From the NCBI GenBank assembly GCA_016946835.1, contig JACVTC010000256.1, positions 16,001 through 80,000 on the forward strand: DNA of 64,000 bases, written 5' to 3'. This document shows, piece by piece, positions 12,101 to 23,060 of this stretch (its first letter is position 1; every line of letters starts with the position of its first letter). Position numbers and translations under genes: made by a program. The DNA is from Neocallimastix lanati (nom. inval.) (Eukaryota > Neocallimastigomycota > Neocallimastigomycetes > Neocallimastigales > Neocallimastigaceae). Under the pieces are notes generated by a model, which worked only from the letters and a program-made list of their open reading frames with translations, did no database searches and was not told the DNA's origin.

Positions 12101-14290
12101 TTATTCATTGATATATTTCATAGATTCAATGATATCCTCCGAACTATAATCCATAGGCTTTAATGGATTAATAGTTGTATTCAGGATGTTAGGGGAATTG
12201 GATATTATAGTATCACTATACATATCCATCCCTGCTTCCTGATAGTGCTCAATTGGCACTGTAGGAGTTAACGTTGAGGAGATAATTGAATCGTTATCAT
12301 CCTCTGTGCATTGGTCGTCATCCTCAAAGAGTTCAGACGTACCTTTGAATTCTGGGGATTCAAGAGGGCCACTTGGACTAGCAGCCTTAAAAACAGCAAA
12401 GCCCTTTGATGGGCTAATTACCCTTTCCTTTAGCGCTAGGGCAAAGGCAGAAATAGCTTCTTTACTAGAGCGACGGGCAGCATTGGCTACTTTTGGGTTC
12501 GAGCCAGGCGAGTTAGCTGGGGCACCTTTGGGGGTAGCTGGAGCATTATCGGGGGCACAGCCCGAGGAAGGAGCAGCGAAGTTGTTACCTGAGGTAGAGG
12601 CTTCTGCATCAGGAAGTACAGTAGGTGTGGGCGTAGGAATATTAAATTTGGTAAATTTAATATTTTGGATAACATTAGAAAAGAAGTCCTTAACATAATC
12701 AGGACTTCTTTCTCTATTAATAGTTTCAGATATTCTTCGGTAGCAAGCTTTTTCTATCCTAAGAATATCTTCACCATTTGCTGTTGAGGCATTTTCAACA
12801 GCTACGGGGTTAAAGTTTTCGAGAACTTTAAATGAGTTTTCAAAAACTTTAAGAATATCAGTAATCATTGGTTTGAATTTTTTGAGAACTGTAAGTTCAC
12901 AAATGTCCTTACCAATGAACGAGACATTTCTGATGTAGAAATGTCTAATACCAAGATTACTAAGGCATTTTTTAACAATCCAGATGGGTTGTCTTTGTAT
13001 GCCTTGAATATATAAAAGGTCAAGGTCTTCCTTTCGGATGATCTTGGGTTGTCTCAGAATGAGATTCAGGACACTTTCCTGAATTATGGGGAGACCATCT
13101 TCCTGGCTCTTGATTCGTTGAAGTTGGAGAGGAAGATGGTCGGCATTCTTTTCAAGGGAATCTGTAATTTCTTTACATTTTCCCTTTTTTTCTTCTATCA
13201 TTTTTTTAATCCTCTCCTTTTTCTCTAATATTTCAAGAGAAAGGCGAGAGGGAGCGACTTCAGAATTATTAGGTAGCACTGGGTTAAGTGCTACTGGTTG
13301 ATTTTGGATCTTAGAAATTTTGGATAAAAGTTTACTTTTATCCTTTTTCCAAGATTCTTGGAACAAATTAAACGCATTAGTAAGATTGGATATTTCAATC
13401 TTACTATTATTATACAGATTTTTTAAATGAGCGTTCTCAGTTCTAAGACGATTAAATTCATCTAAATTGAACTGATTAAGCTCTTCGGTTGGCGAGTCCT
13501 GGTGCCTTGGGAGATATCTCTCAATGGTAGGACTGCGTTCTTCTTCCAGAGGATTATTTTTTCTTTTACCGAGAGTTTCGGTAACTGGCTTCTTGAATAA
13601 TCCTTCTTGAGATATTCTTTCTTCCGATTTCCTTAAAGTAGGAAAAACCGGCGTCAAGACGGGTTCTTCAGTAATACTATGATTACTGAGATTTTTTTCT
13701 TCAGGTTCTTCCATCTCAGCATCTTGGGTCGATACTGCGATGGATGGGGTAGTAGCGGTAGCAGCAGTAATAGGACTAGTAGCAGGAATAAGTCCAGCAA
13801 ATAGAAGGGTTTGATTATCTATAATCTCTTCTTTGTCTTCTAATTCTGGTCGGTAGTAGTCGAATTCGCAACAGAAATGATTTCTTAACTTAAGCACGTC
13901 TAAGGGTCTCGTATGCCCTGTTAACGGCTTTTTTATATCTGTTTTTAATTCATCTTTTGGATTAGGACTCTTAAAGGGAAGAGTGATGAATTTCTTCCCA
14001 TTCTTGAAAGTGATTTCCGTTTTGTTTTCATTAAGAGAGACGATCCCATGATCATAAAGATCAATGAGGTACGCCTTAAGATTGGTAAAGGCGCAACCAT
14101 TATTACACTTCTTCTTCTTTTTGTTGATGCAGATGAGGCGGGTTTCACTCGTCTTAGTGAATGTTCCCCCACATCTTCTGCATCGGATCGGAGTAGGACG
14201 TCCGTCCGTGCTTTGGGTTTTACCACTAAGAATAAAGGAATAGTGGTAAACTCCGAAACTTCTAAAAACTTCTTCTCCTTTAGATGGCAT
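12101..14290 (-). CDS. LINE ORF1 (Gag-like RNA-binding protein), intact
   Basis: This is a 729-residue intact frame starting at ATG 14288-14290 with an A-rich leader. From the N-terminus: a Cys cluster (C37, C40, C54, C62, C66) consistent with a zinc-binding fold; a short LKAYLIDLYDHG motif at 71-82; a Ser/Thr/Glu-rich linker; a predicted coiled coil around 268-330; and a conserved domain at about 410-552 with SFIGKDICEL (457-466) and ERSPDYVK (527-534). An Ala/Pro/Ser-rich tail follows. The conserved motifs are also in the ORF1 at 58795-61182, which precedes a true reverse transcriptase, so a nucleic-acid-binding ORF1p role in a ribonucleoprotein is the best inference. Its GC content is strikingly above its surroundings. 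No ORF2 follows it before the element's 3' end. Confidence 0.8.
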   Translation of the reverse strand: MPSKGEEVFRSFGVYHYSFILSGKTQSTDGRPTPIRCRRCGGTFTKTSETRLICINKKKKKCNNGCAFTNLKAYLIDLYDHGIVSLNENKTEITFKNGKKFITLPFKSPNPKDELKTDIKKPLTGHTRPLDVLKLRNHFCCEFDYYRPELEDKEEIIDNQTLLFAGLIPATSPITAATATTPSIAVSTQDAEMEEPEEKNLSNHSITEEPVLTPVFPTLRKSEERISQEGLFKKPVTETLGKRKNNPLEEERSPTIERYLPRHQDSPTEELNQFNLDEFNRLRTENAHLKNLYNNSKIEISNLTNAFNLFQESWKKDKSKLLSKISKIQNQPVALNPVLPNNSEVAPSRLSLEILEKKERIKKMIEEKKGKCKEITDSLEKNADHLPLQLQRIKSQEDGLPIIQESVLNLILRQPKIIRKEDLDLLYIQGIQRQPIWIVKKCLSNLGIRHFYIRNVSFIGKDICELTVLKKFKPMITDILKVFENSFKVLENFNPVAVENASTANGEDILRIEKACYRRISETINRERSPDYVKDFFSNVIQNIKFTKFNIPTPTPTVLPDAEASTSGNNFAAPSSGCAPDNAPATPKGAPANSPGSNPKVANAARRSSKEAISAFALALKERVISPSKGFAVFKAASPSGPLESPEFKGTSELFEDDDQCTEDDNDSIISSTLTPTVPIEHYQEAGMDMYSDTIISNSPNILNTTINPLKPMDYSSEDIIESMKYINE

Positions 14291-14361
14291 TTTTTTTTAG
14301 AAAATAATTATAAGAGATTAAAATTTATAAGAATATTTAATTATTAAGAATATTTTTATTT

Positions 14362-15311
14362 AATAAAAATTTTACTTAAAAATTTGTCTTCTATTTATAT
14401 TTTAAAATTAAATCTCCTATTTTAAAATTAAATCCCCTTTATAATTTGCATTTAACTTTTTTTTCTATTAATTATAATTACAAAAATTTTAATGGTACAA
14501 ACCTTTATATATTTTTAATTTAGAAATAAAAGATCTTATAAATATTAATTATTAATATTATCATACATCCTCCTTACTTTTAATTAATAATTAGGAGTTA
14601 CATATTATTAATATTTTAATAAATTTTTTTTTTTTTTATTATTATTATTTATTTATTTAAATTATTATGATAATTTAATTTCTTATTTTTTATTTTTTAA
14701 TATAATAAAATTGATTTTTAATTAATTCATATTAAAATAAAAATAAGTAGTATTATTTTTTTTTTTTAATAAATAATTTCAAATCATAATGAATAATCGT
14801 TCCAAATAATTTTATTTTTTATTTTTTCTTTTTTTTTTGAAACTTAAGATTGTTAAATTTTAGTCGTTTATTTAAAAAATAACAAATAAAATTTACGACA
14901 AAAAAAAAAAAAAAAAAATTAAATATTAATTATTATATAATATAAATATTCATATATTTATAATTTTGATTTGATTTATAATATTAATTAAAATTTTTTA
15001 CACTTGTAATATTTAATGATTTTAATTTATAATTTCAAAATATATATTTCTTAAAATTTAATATCAATTTTTTATTTATAAAATTATTAATTTATAAAAT
15101 TAAATAAATATTAATTGTATTACTGGTACAAACTATAAAATTTATTTAATTTAATCTTAAATATTATTAAATAAAATATTAATATTTATTTAATATTTAT
15201 AAAGATATTATTGATATTATTTAAAATTTTTACAGTAGAGATTCTTTAATGTGGCAATATTAATATCTTTTTTAAGTATTATATTTTTTTTTTACTTTAA
15301 ATTATATTTAA

Positions 15312-15354
<43 letters not shown>

Positions 15355-15688
15355 ATAATATTTAATATTGTAAAAATCTAAAATTAGTAAATTTTATAGT
15401 AATTACATACATTTTATAATTTTTTTTTTTTTATTTTTATATTTAATTTTTTTATTCAATAATTTAATCATTTATAATGATAGAATTATAAATAATAATT
15501 TTTAAACTAAATTTAAATAATGAAAATTATTTTCATAAATTATTATTTTTATTAAAGTATGTAATTTTATAATAATAACTAATTATTTAATACAATAAAA
15601 AATTTTATATCAAAAAAGAAAAAATCAAATAGTTTAAATGGATTATACAAATTAATTAATTTTTAAATATATTAAATATAATAATATA

Positions 15689-15726
<38 letters not shown>

Positions 15727-15727
15727 T
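14362..15727 (-). other. AT-rich region, probable 3' region of the RT element
   Basis: It lies downstream (minus strand) of the stop codon of the ORF at 15728. It contains homopolymers, including a long A-run near 15318-15350, and a (TA)n tract near 15692-15718. No TTAGGG-like motif is present at the 14361 boundary, unlike the other element junctions. No gene was seen. Confidence 0.5.
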
Positions 15728-18700
15728 TTACTTATTGTTATTTATAATTTCCCAATAAATATAAAATTTTTCAATAAATAATTTAAATGTGTTGTAATTT
15801 TTATGATTTAATAAAGAATCTAAAATATTATAAGTTTTTGGTAAATCCTTAAATTTTTCCTTGTCCTCTTTTAATAATAATAAATCATTTTCTGTAATGA
15901 TTGATTTAAAAGGCTCATATTCAATAAATTTACATTCATTAATATGTCCTCTATTAAAACTTTCACCGCAAATTGGACAAGTTTTTTTATGCCCGAAACT
16001 ATTTAATCTCCAATTTATAGAATTGTATCTTGTAGTACTATCTCTAATAAAGATACATCTATCTGGAGAAATAATTATAGAATTTTCTGGATTTATTATT
16101 TTATTAGTTCGAGCATAAGGAAGGATTATAGCATCAGACTTTAAATTTAAGAAGTAATTTTTAATCATAAGATTAATTCTATAATCCATGTCATCCAATT
16201 CTTTAGGCCTTATTATTTCTTTTGTAATTGGATCTACCTTAGGACGAGGAGGAGGTAGATTAAAGTATTTTAAATTAAAAATATCTTTTCTTGATATTAT
16301 TCTTCCAGCAAACGAAGTCATACTTAATAATGCATTTTTTTTTAAATCAAATGTTTTTTTTAAAGGGTTATTATCACTCATACCGTCTAAATGGATTTTG
16401 AATCTCAATGCTAAAATATATAATCTTAGCATTGTTGGAGGTAAACCAAGTAAAGAACAGGCAACATTAAATTTGGATGATCCAACAATCCATTCAACGG
16501 CTTCGGTCATAACTTTATGATAACCAGAAACTTCTTCATAATTTAAAGTTGAATTTGGTTTTTTAAATTGTTCTAAATCCATCCAATAGAATGACAGACA
16601 AGCAGAGTATTCCATTATCGGACGAATAAATGTTTTAAAAATAATTAATTTAGAGACAGTAGGTAAACTATTTTTATAATAATAAAGTGATTTAATAAAC
16701 TTTAAAGATTTTTTTGAACTGTCTTCTAAATGTTCTTTCCAATCAATCCCTTTAACGGTATGAGGAAAACCAAGATATTTATATGTTACTACCCCCGATA
16801 ATTCTTTTTTAATACCTTTAATTGTAATATAAAAATGTACTTTTTCATTTTTTTCGATATTATTATTATTATTTATTAAGTTATTATTACTTTTATAATT
16901 ATTATTACTTTTATTAAATTTATTCATTTGATTGAAATTTTCTTGATTGAAATTAATATTATTGTTTTTATTAAGGTCTCTATTATCTTTATGATTATCA
17001 TCATTATTATTGAAATTGTCAAAATCATGATTATAATCATAAATATACGAGGAATCTGAAGTACCTTCATTTTCTTTATTATTTTCTACTTGAGGATCAA
17101 TCAAGTAAGATGATTTATCGATATTAAATTCCATACCATTATTATCAGCCCATTCAGAACAAATATTTAACATTTCTTGAATTGCAGATGCAGAGGAGTG
17201 ATTAATTTTTATGTCATCTGCATAAAATAAGCAATGAGGGAGTGGGTATTTTTTCTTTTCTTCTTCATTTTCAAATGTTTGAGTTAATTTACTTGCTAAA
17301 TCATCAATGAAAATATTAAATAGAAGTGGTGAGAGAATCGAACCCTGAAGTAATCCTCTTTCTAATTTAATTTCATTTGTAAATTCTTGATTTACTAAGA
17401 CTCTAGTGGTACATTCTGAAAATAAAGAAGCTATAAGACTAATAATACCCATTGGTACCTGACGATCTTCTAACTTTTCAAGTACTAATTTTACAGGTAC
17501 CGAATCATATGCCTTTTTTAAATCTAAAAAAACATGATATTGCTTTGGGCTTGTTTTTGCAGTTTCATTGGAAATAAGAGCATGTGTCAGGGTAGAAAAT
17601 CCGCGACGAAACCCAGCTTGATTATCACATAATTTAAAAAAATTTTTTAAATAGCCATTTATGAAATCGAGAAGAATCCCTTCAAATAATTTCCTAAATA
17701 TATTCGTAATGGCTATAGGGCGAAAATCTTTTATCAAGGATGAATCATTTTTTTTTGGGATTGGAAAAATAATTGAAGAATTCCATCGAAGTGGACTTAC
17801 TCCAAATTTCACGCACATTTTGAATAAGGATTCTAAAATTTTTGGCAATTTACTATTAAGAAGTGCCTTTAATATTTGAGCATGAATTCCATCCGAACCG
17901 CATGCTTTATTTGAGGATAAATTATTGATTTTATTGATAATTATTTCATAATTTATATACTTATAAAAATCATGATAACAAATACCTAAATAATTACTTC
18001 TTATAATTTTTGGATTGAATCTTGGGTTTTCGTCATCAATACATTTATAAGCATTGGAATAATAATCGAATGCATCCTCTATTGCGCTTAAGCTTGCTTT
18101 AGAAGACTCAATATATTGAGGAACATTAGATGAACTTTTCATATGTTCCTTGAACAATCGAATGGTTGTATTTGAATCAAGATCTTCACTAATTCTATCT
18201 TGAATTTCAAATACTTTTCTTCTATCCAATGAATTTAACCCTTCTTGCGAATTTTCAATGGTCGATACTCCTAATGTATTTTTATATGAACTCGTTTCAT
18301 ATACTTTTTTATTCGTTTTAAACGTCCCAAGTACTTCTTCACAACAATCTTGAAGTATATGAATTAGAAGTTCATCACTCATATCAACCATTTCTTGTTT
18401 TATTTGAACTTCTGATTCTTTAAAATTTTCTTCTATAATATCATAAATACCTTTAATATTATCAGCAATTGTATCAATCCATTGAACAAGGGAAGAACGA
18501 ATCAAAGGATCATTTAAATTTTTTAAATTATATTTTTTTTTAATGAATGAAGCGTTTGATATAGAGTTTTCCTCTATTCTAATAGCTTCGTTTAAGTTAA
18601 TTTTCATTTCAAATGATTGATGATCACTTGAAAATGGCGCTAACCCGACGTATAATTTTAAATTGATAGATTTTTTTGCAAAAACGTGATCCCACTTTGG

Positions 18701-19330
18701 AATCTTACTATATTTATCTTTTAATACTGGACAAACTCTTTCCAGTAAATTTTTTTGTAAATAAATATAGAGGGTTAACTTTTTCTTTTTTTCGTCTTTG
18801 CAATCAAATATATCAACATTAAAATCTCCAAATATAATATCTGGAGAATATGGGTTAGTAAGACATTTTTCAAATATATGTCTTTTTAAAGATGGCGGAT
18901 AATATACTGCCATTAAAACTTTGTTACAAACTTTAATAGTAATTGAATAGTCTGTAACATGCATTACTTTGATTAAAGACTTAATCAAAGAATTTGCAAA
19001 ACAAAATATCCCATTACCAGGACGAATATTATTACGTCTTATTGGTAACGGGGTTGTAGCTACAAAACAAGGGTTTTTAATAATTTCATAAAAATCAAGA
19101 TACCATGATTCTGCAATGAAAATAATATCATAGATATTAATAAGAGAATCAAATGTAATATCTTGTTTTCCTTTATTAAACCCTTGTGCATTAACATAAA
19201 AAATATTTAAACTTTTTAAATTTTTAATAGTTAATTTTAATTTTTTACAAACATTAACATTTTTTAAATTCATATTATAACTGAAATTATCAGTTATAAC
19301 TGATGGTCTAAATTTATAAATAATTGACAT
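15728..19330 (-). CDS. LINE ORF2: endonuclease and reverse transcriptase, stand-alone
   Basis: This is an intact 1200-residue frame. The ATG at 19328-19330 is preceded in frame by TAA and an A-rich leader, so this start is secure. An APE-type endonuclease domain occupies about 40-245 (E74 in IAESWY, GDFN 168-171, SSDH 234-237). The reverse transcriptase domain at about 460-740 has IKDFRPIAI, catalytic D603 in FLDLKKAYD, RGLLQGSILSPLLF and YADD at 703-706. An Asn-rich insert occupies about 752-830, and a C-terminal CX2CX7HX3C zinc knuckle lies at 1118-1133. These are the hallmarks of target-primed non-LTR retrotransposition. No ORF1 precedes it, so it is either an RT-only element or a 5'-truncated or rearranged copy. 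All visible catalytic residues are present, and it is closely related to the ORF2 at 54402. Confidence 0.93.
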   Translation of the reverse strand: MSIIYKFRPSVITDNFSYNMNLKNVNVCKKLKLTIKNLKSLNIFYVNAQGFNKGKQDITFDSLINIYDIIFIAESWYLDFYEIIKNPCFVATTPLPIRRNNIRPGNGIFCFANSLIKSLIKVMHVTDYSITIKVCNKVLMAVYYPPSLKRHIFEKCLTNPYSPDIIFGDFNVDIFDCKDEKKKKLTLYIYLQKNLLERVCPVLKDKYSKIPKWDHVFAKKSINLKLYVGLAPFSSDHQSFEMKINLNEAIRIEENSISNASFIKKKYNLKNLNDPLIRSSLVQWIDTIADNIKGIYDIIEENFKESEVQIKQEMVDMSDELLIHILQDCCEEVLGTFKTNKKVYETSSYKNTLGVSTIENSQEGLNSLDRRKVFEIQDRISEDLDSNTTIRLFKEHMKSSSNVPQYIESSKASLSAIEDAFDYYSNAYKCIDDENPRFNPKIIRSNYLGICYHDFYKYINYEIIINKINNLSSNKACGSDGIHAQILKALLNSKLPKILESLFKMCVKFGVSPLRWNSSIIFPIPKKNDSSLIKDFRPIAITNIFRKLFEGILLDFINGYLKNFFKLCDNQAGFRRGFSTLTHALISNETAKTSPKQYHVFLDLKKAYDSVPVKLVLEKLEDRQVPMGIISLIASLFSECTTRVLVNQEFTNEIKLERGLLQGSILSPLLFNIFIDDLASKLTQTFENEEEKKKYPLPHCLFYADDIKINHSSASAIQEMLNICSEWADNNGMEFNIDKSSYLIDPQVENNKENEGTSDSSYIYDYNHDFDNFNNNDDNHKDNRDLNKNNNINFNQENFNQMNKFNKSNNNYKSNNNLINNNNNIEKNEKVHFYITIKGIKKELSGVVTYKYLGFPHTVKGIDWKEHLEDSSKKSLKFIKSLYYYKNSLPTVSKLIIFKTFIRPIMEYSACLSFYWMDLEQFKKPNSTLNYEEVSGYHKVMTEAVEWIVGSSKFNVACSLLGLPPTMLRLYILALRFKIHLDGMSDNNPLKKTFDLKKNALLSMTSFAGRIISRKDIFNLKYFNLPPPRPKVDPITKEIIRPKELDDMDYRINLMIKNYFLNLKSDAIILPYARTNKIINPENSIIISPDRCIFIRDSTTRYNSINWRLNSFGHKKTCPICGESFNRGHINECKFIEYEPFKSIITENDLLLLKEDKEKFKDLPKTYNILDSLLNHKNYNTFKLFIEKFYIYWEIINNNK

Positions 19331-20184
19331 TTTTTAAAAAAAAAAAGTTTAAAATATAATTTTTTTTTTTTTTTTTTTTTTAAATTTTATAAATTTAAAA
19401 CTAAAGAATAAAAATAATAAAATTTATATTAGATTTTTAAATTTTACAATAAATTTAAAATAAAAAATAATTTTTCTTTTTTATTTTTCTTTTTGATTTT
19501 GTTACTTAAGTAATAAAAATATAATTAAAAAAAAGTTTTTTTTTTTTTTTTTAATAATTAATAATAATTTAAATATTTAAGTAGAACTACTATATATAAA
19601 TATTTTAAAATAGTTATTTCAAAAAAAAAAAAAAAAATTAATAATTAAATTTCATAATTAAATATTAATAAATTAAAGTTATAATACAATGAAAATAGCA
19701 TTAAAAAAATACTATTTGTTATTTATAAATTAAACATTAATCCAATCAATATTATATTAATATAAATATTAAAATTATCATATTAAAATGAAAATTTTGT
19801 ATAAATTTTATTATTAGTTATATATATTGATATTTTGGTATTATTTAGATATTATATTTATTATCTATTATATAATTTATTTTATTATTTATAATTTTAA
19901 TAAATGTTTATTATTATTTATGATTCTTTAATTTATAATTTTTAATTATTTTTTTATTTTTTTTTTTTTTTTAATAACTATTTTTTAAAAATAAAAAATG
20001 GGTTATCCATATTTTAAAGTAAAACTATTTTAAAATAAATTTAAGACGTTCAAAATTATAAGGTCTTTAATGAAAAAAAAGATAGATATATTCATTTCAT
20101 GACCTTTTTTTAAATAAATAACTTTTTAATTATTTTTTATTTTATTTAATTTTTTTTTTTTTTTAATAAAAATGAAAGAAAGAA
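19331..20184. other. AT-rich sequence upstream of the RT ORF
   Basis: A poly-A/poly-T-rich stretch that may include the 5' leader of the RT element. No ORF1 remnant, promoter motif or RNA gene was recognised. Confidence 0.5.
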
Positions 20185-20785
20185 AAAACCATAATAAAAA
20201 ATATTATTGTTTCTATCTTTCTAAAATTTAGCCTTTTACTAAGTAAAAAAAGCGTAACAAAAAAATTCTTATATTCTTATATTCTTATATTCTTATATTC
20301 TTGTATTTTTTTTTTTATTTTTTATTTTTTTCTTTCTTTCTTATTTTTTTTAAATTAAAAAATATATATATAATATTGTTTTTAATTTTCTAAATTTTAG
20401 CCTTTTACAATTAAAAAAAAAAAAAAATTTCTTCTCCTCCTTCTCATCACTTTTTTTTTTAGTTTTATTTTATTTTATTCTTTAAAAAAATAATATAAAA
20501 AAATAATTTTAAATAAAAAAGAAAGAAAAATAATTATTTCTTTTTATCTTTCTAAAATAGAAAAAAAAAAATTCCCCTTTCTTCTCAACATCTTTTAATT
20601 TTATTTCATTTTATTTTATTTTTTTTTTTATTATTTAAAATAAAAATAATAAAAAAAAATTAATAAAAAAAAAAAAGAAAGAAAGAAAAATATTTATTTC
20701 TTTTATCTTTCTAAAGAAGAAAAAAAAAAAAAAAAAGAAAAAAAAAAGAAAAAATTTTCCCCTCTTCCTCTCATCATTTTTTAAT

Positions 20786-20823
<38 letters not shown>

Positions 20824-23060
20824 TTTCTTTTTAAAATAAAATAATTTAAAATAAAAATAGAAAAAAATAAAAAAAATAAAAAGAAAAAAGAAAAATATTA
20901 TTTCGTTTATCTTTCTAAAATAGAAAAAAAAAAAAAAAAAAGAAAAAAATTCCCTCTTACTTTCATCATTTTTTAATTTTTTTTTTATTTTTATTTTATT
21001 TTTAAAATAAAATAATTTAAAATAAAAAAAAAAAAAATTAAAAAAAAAGAAAGAAAGAAAAATATTTATTTTTTTTATTTTTCTAAAGTAGAAAAAAAAA
21101 AAAAAAAAAATTCCCCTCTTCCTCTCATCATTTTTTAATTCTTTTTTTATTTTTATTTTATTTTTTTTTTTAAAAATAAAATAATTTAAAATAAAAATAA
21201 AAAAAAAAATAAAAAAAAAAAGACAAAAGAAAAATATTATTTCGTTTATCTTTCTAAAATAGAAAAAAAAAATCCCCTCTTACTTTTATCTTTTTTTAAT
21301 TTTTTTTTTTTTTTATTTTTATTTTTATTTTATTTTTAAAATAAAATATTTTAAAATAAAAATAAAAAAAAATTAAAAAAAAAAAAGAAAGAAAGAAAGA
21401 AAAATATTTATTTCTTTTATTTTTCTAAAATAGAAAAAAAAAAAGAAAATATTTTCCCCTCTTCCTCTCAACATTTTTTAATTTTTTTTTTTATTTTTAT
21501 TTTTATTTTATTTTTAAAATAAAATAATTTAAAATAAAAATAATAAAAAAATTAATAAAAAAAAAAAAAAAGAAAAAAAGAAAAATATTTATTTCTTTTA
21601 TTTTTCTAAAGTAGAAAAAAAAAAAGAAAAAATTTCCCCTCTTCCTCTCATCATTTTTTAATTTTTTTTTTATTTTTATTTTTATTTTATTTTTAAAATA
21701 AAATAATTTAAAATAAAAATAAAAAAAATTAAAAAAAAAAAGAAAGAAAGAAAGAAAAATATTTATTTCTTTTATTTTTCTAAAATAGAAAAAAAAAAAG
21801 AAAAAATTTTCCCCTCTTCCTCTCATCATTTTTTAATTTTTTTTTTATTTTTATTTTTATTTTATTTTTAAAATAAAATAATTTAAAATAAAAATAAAAA
21901 AAAATTAAAAAAAAAAAAAGAAAGAAAGAAAGAAAAATATTTATTTCTTTTATTTTTCTAAAGTAGAAAAAAAAAAAAAAAATTTCCCCTCTTCCTCTCA
22001 TCATTTTTTAATTTTTTTTTTTTATTTTTATTTTTATTTTATTTTTAAAATAAAATAATTTAAAATAAAAATAAAAAAAAATTAAAAAAAAAAAGAAAGA
22101 AAGAAAGAAAGAAAAATATTTATTTCTTTTATTTTTCTAAAATAGAAAAAAAAAAAAGAAAAAATTTTCCCCTCTTCCTCTCAACATTTTTTAATTTTTT
22201 TTTTTTTTTATTTTTATTTTTATTTTAAAAATAAAATAATTTAAAATAAAAATAAAAAAAAAAAAAATAAAAAAAAAAAAAGACAAAAGAAAAATATTTA
22301 TTTCTTTTATTTTTCTAAAATAGAAAAAAAAAAAAAAAAAAAAAAGAAAAATTTTCCCCTCTTCCTCTCATCATTTTTTAATTTTTTTTTTATTTTTATT
22401 TTTATTTTATTTTTAAAATAAAATATTTTAAAATAAAAATAATAAAAAAAATTAATAAAAAAAAAAAAAAAGACAAAAGAAAAATATTTATTTCTTTTAT
22501 TTTTCTAAAATAGAAAAAAAAAAAAAAAAAAAAAGAAAAATTTTCTCCTCTTCCTCTCATCATTTTTTAATTCTTTTTTTATTTTTATTTTTATTTTATT
22601 TTTAAAATAAAATAATTTAAAATAAAAATAATAAAAAAATTAATAAAAAAAAAAAAAGAAAAAAAAATATTTATTTCTTTTATTTTTCTAAAGTAGAAAA
22701 AAAAAAAAATTTCCCCTCTTCCTCTCAACATTTTTTAATTCTTTTTTTATTTTTATTTTTATTTTATTTTTAAAATAAAATAATTTAAAATAAAAATAAA
22801 AAAAAATTAAAAAAAAAAAGAAAGAAAGAAAAATATTTATTTCTTTTATTTTTCTAAAATAGAAAAAAAAAAAGAAAAAATTTTCCCCTCTTCCTCTCAA
22901 CATTTTTTAATTTTTTTTTTTTTTTATTTTTATTTTTATTTTATTTTTAAAATAAAATAATTTAAAATAAAAATAATAAAAAAAATTAATAAAAAAAAAA
23001 AAAAGAAAGAAAGAAAGAAAAATATTTATTTCTTTTATCTTTCTAAAGTTAAACTTTTTA
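20185..23060. repeat. Polypurine/polypyrimidine satellite, about 170-190-bp period
   Basis: About 15 units are marked by CCCCTCTTCCTCTCATCATT or close variants, for example at 21457, 21637, 21811, 21986, 22169, 22357, 22544, 22716 and 22887. Each unit also holds a GAAAGAAAGAAAG tract, long A and T runs and TTTCTAAAATAGAAA. Both ends carry related edge sequence (CTTTCTAAA near 20218 and 23040, then a TTTTAC/AAAGTAAAAA dyad). Minus-strand frames with MMRGRGE-type repeats are by-products of the satellite. A run of TTCTTATA-type 10-mers lies at about 20268-20303. Confidence 0.88.

Larger units (their letters stand above)
11698..14361 (-). mobile_element. Gag-only LINE-type retroelement, copy A
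   Basis: This segment is repeated at 46624-49281 with about 99% identity in the coding part. On the minus strand it consists of a short 5' leader (about 70 bp), one ORF and about 385 bp of 3' sequence ending in CCTAACCCC-type repeats. No endonuclease or reverse transcriptase is present. The 3' terminus is shared with the elements at 49292 and 50228 (TTAGGTTTTAAA in plus orientation). The 5' boundary at 14361 is set by loss of similarity between the two copies and could be a truncation point. HeT-A-like organisation is inferred. Confidence 0.7.

Noticed and set aside
12306-12698. 130-codon plus-strand frame rich in Ala, Gly, Ser and Leu, conserved at 47226-47618
   Set aside because: Antisense shadow of the GC-rich tail of ORF1; conservation follows from the sense gene and the two copies being nearly identical.
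21503-22903. Frames with repeated MMRGRGE...YFRKIKEIN peptides
   Set aside because: They are generated by the 170-190-bp satellite; frame and length change with homopolymer length from unit to unit.
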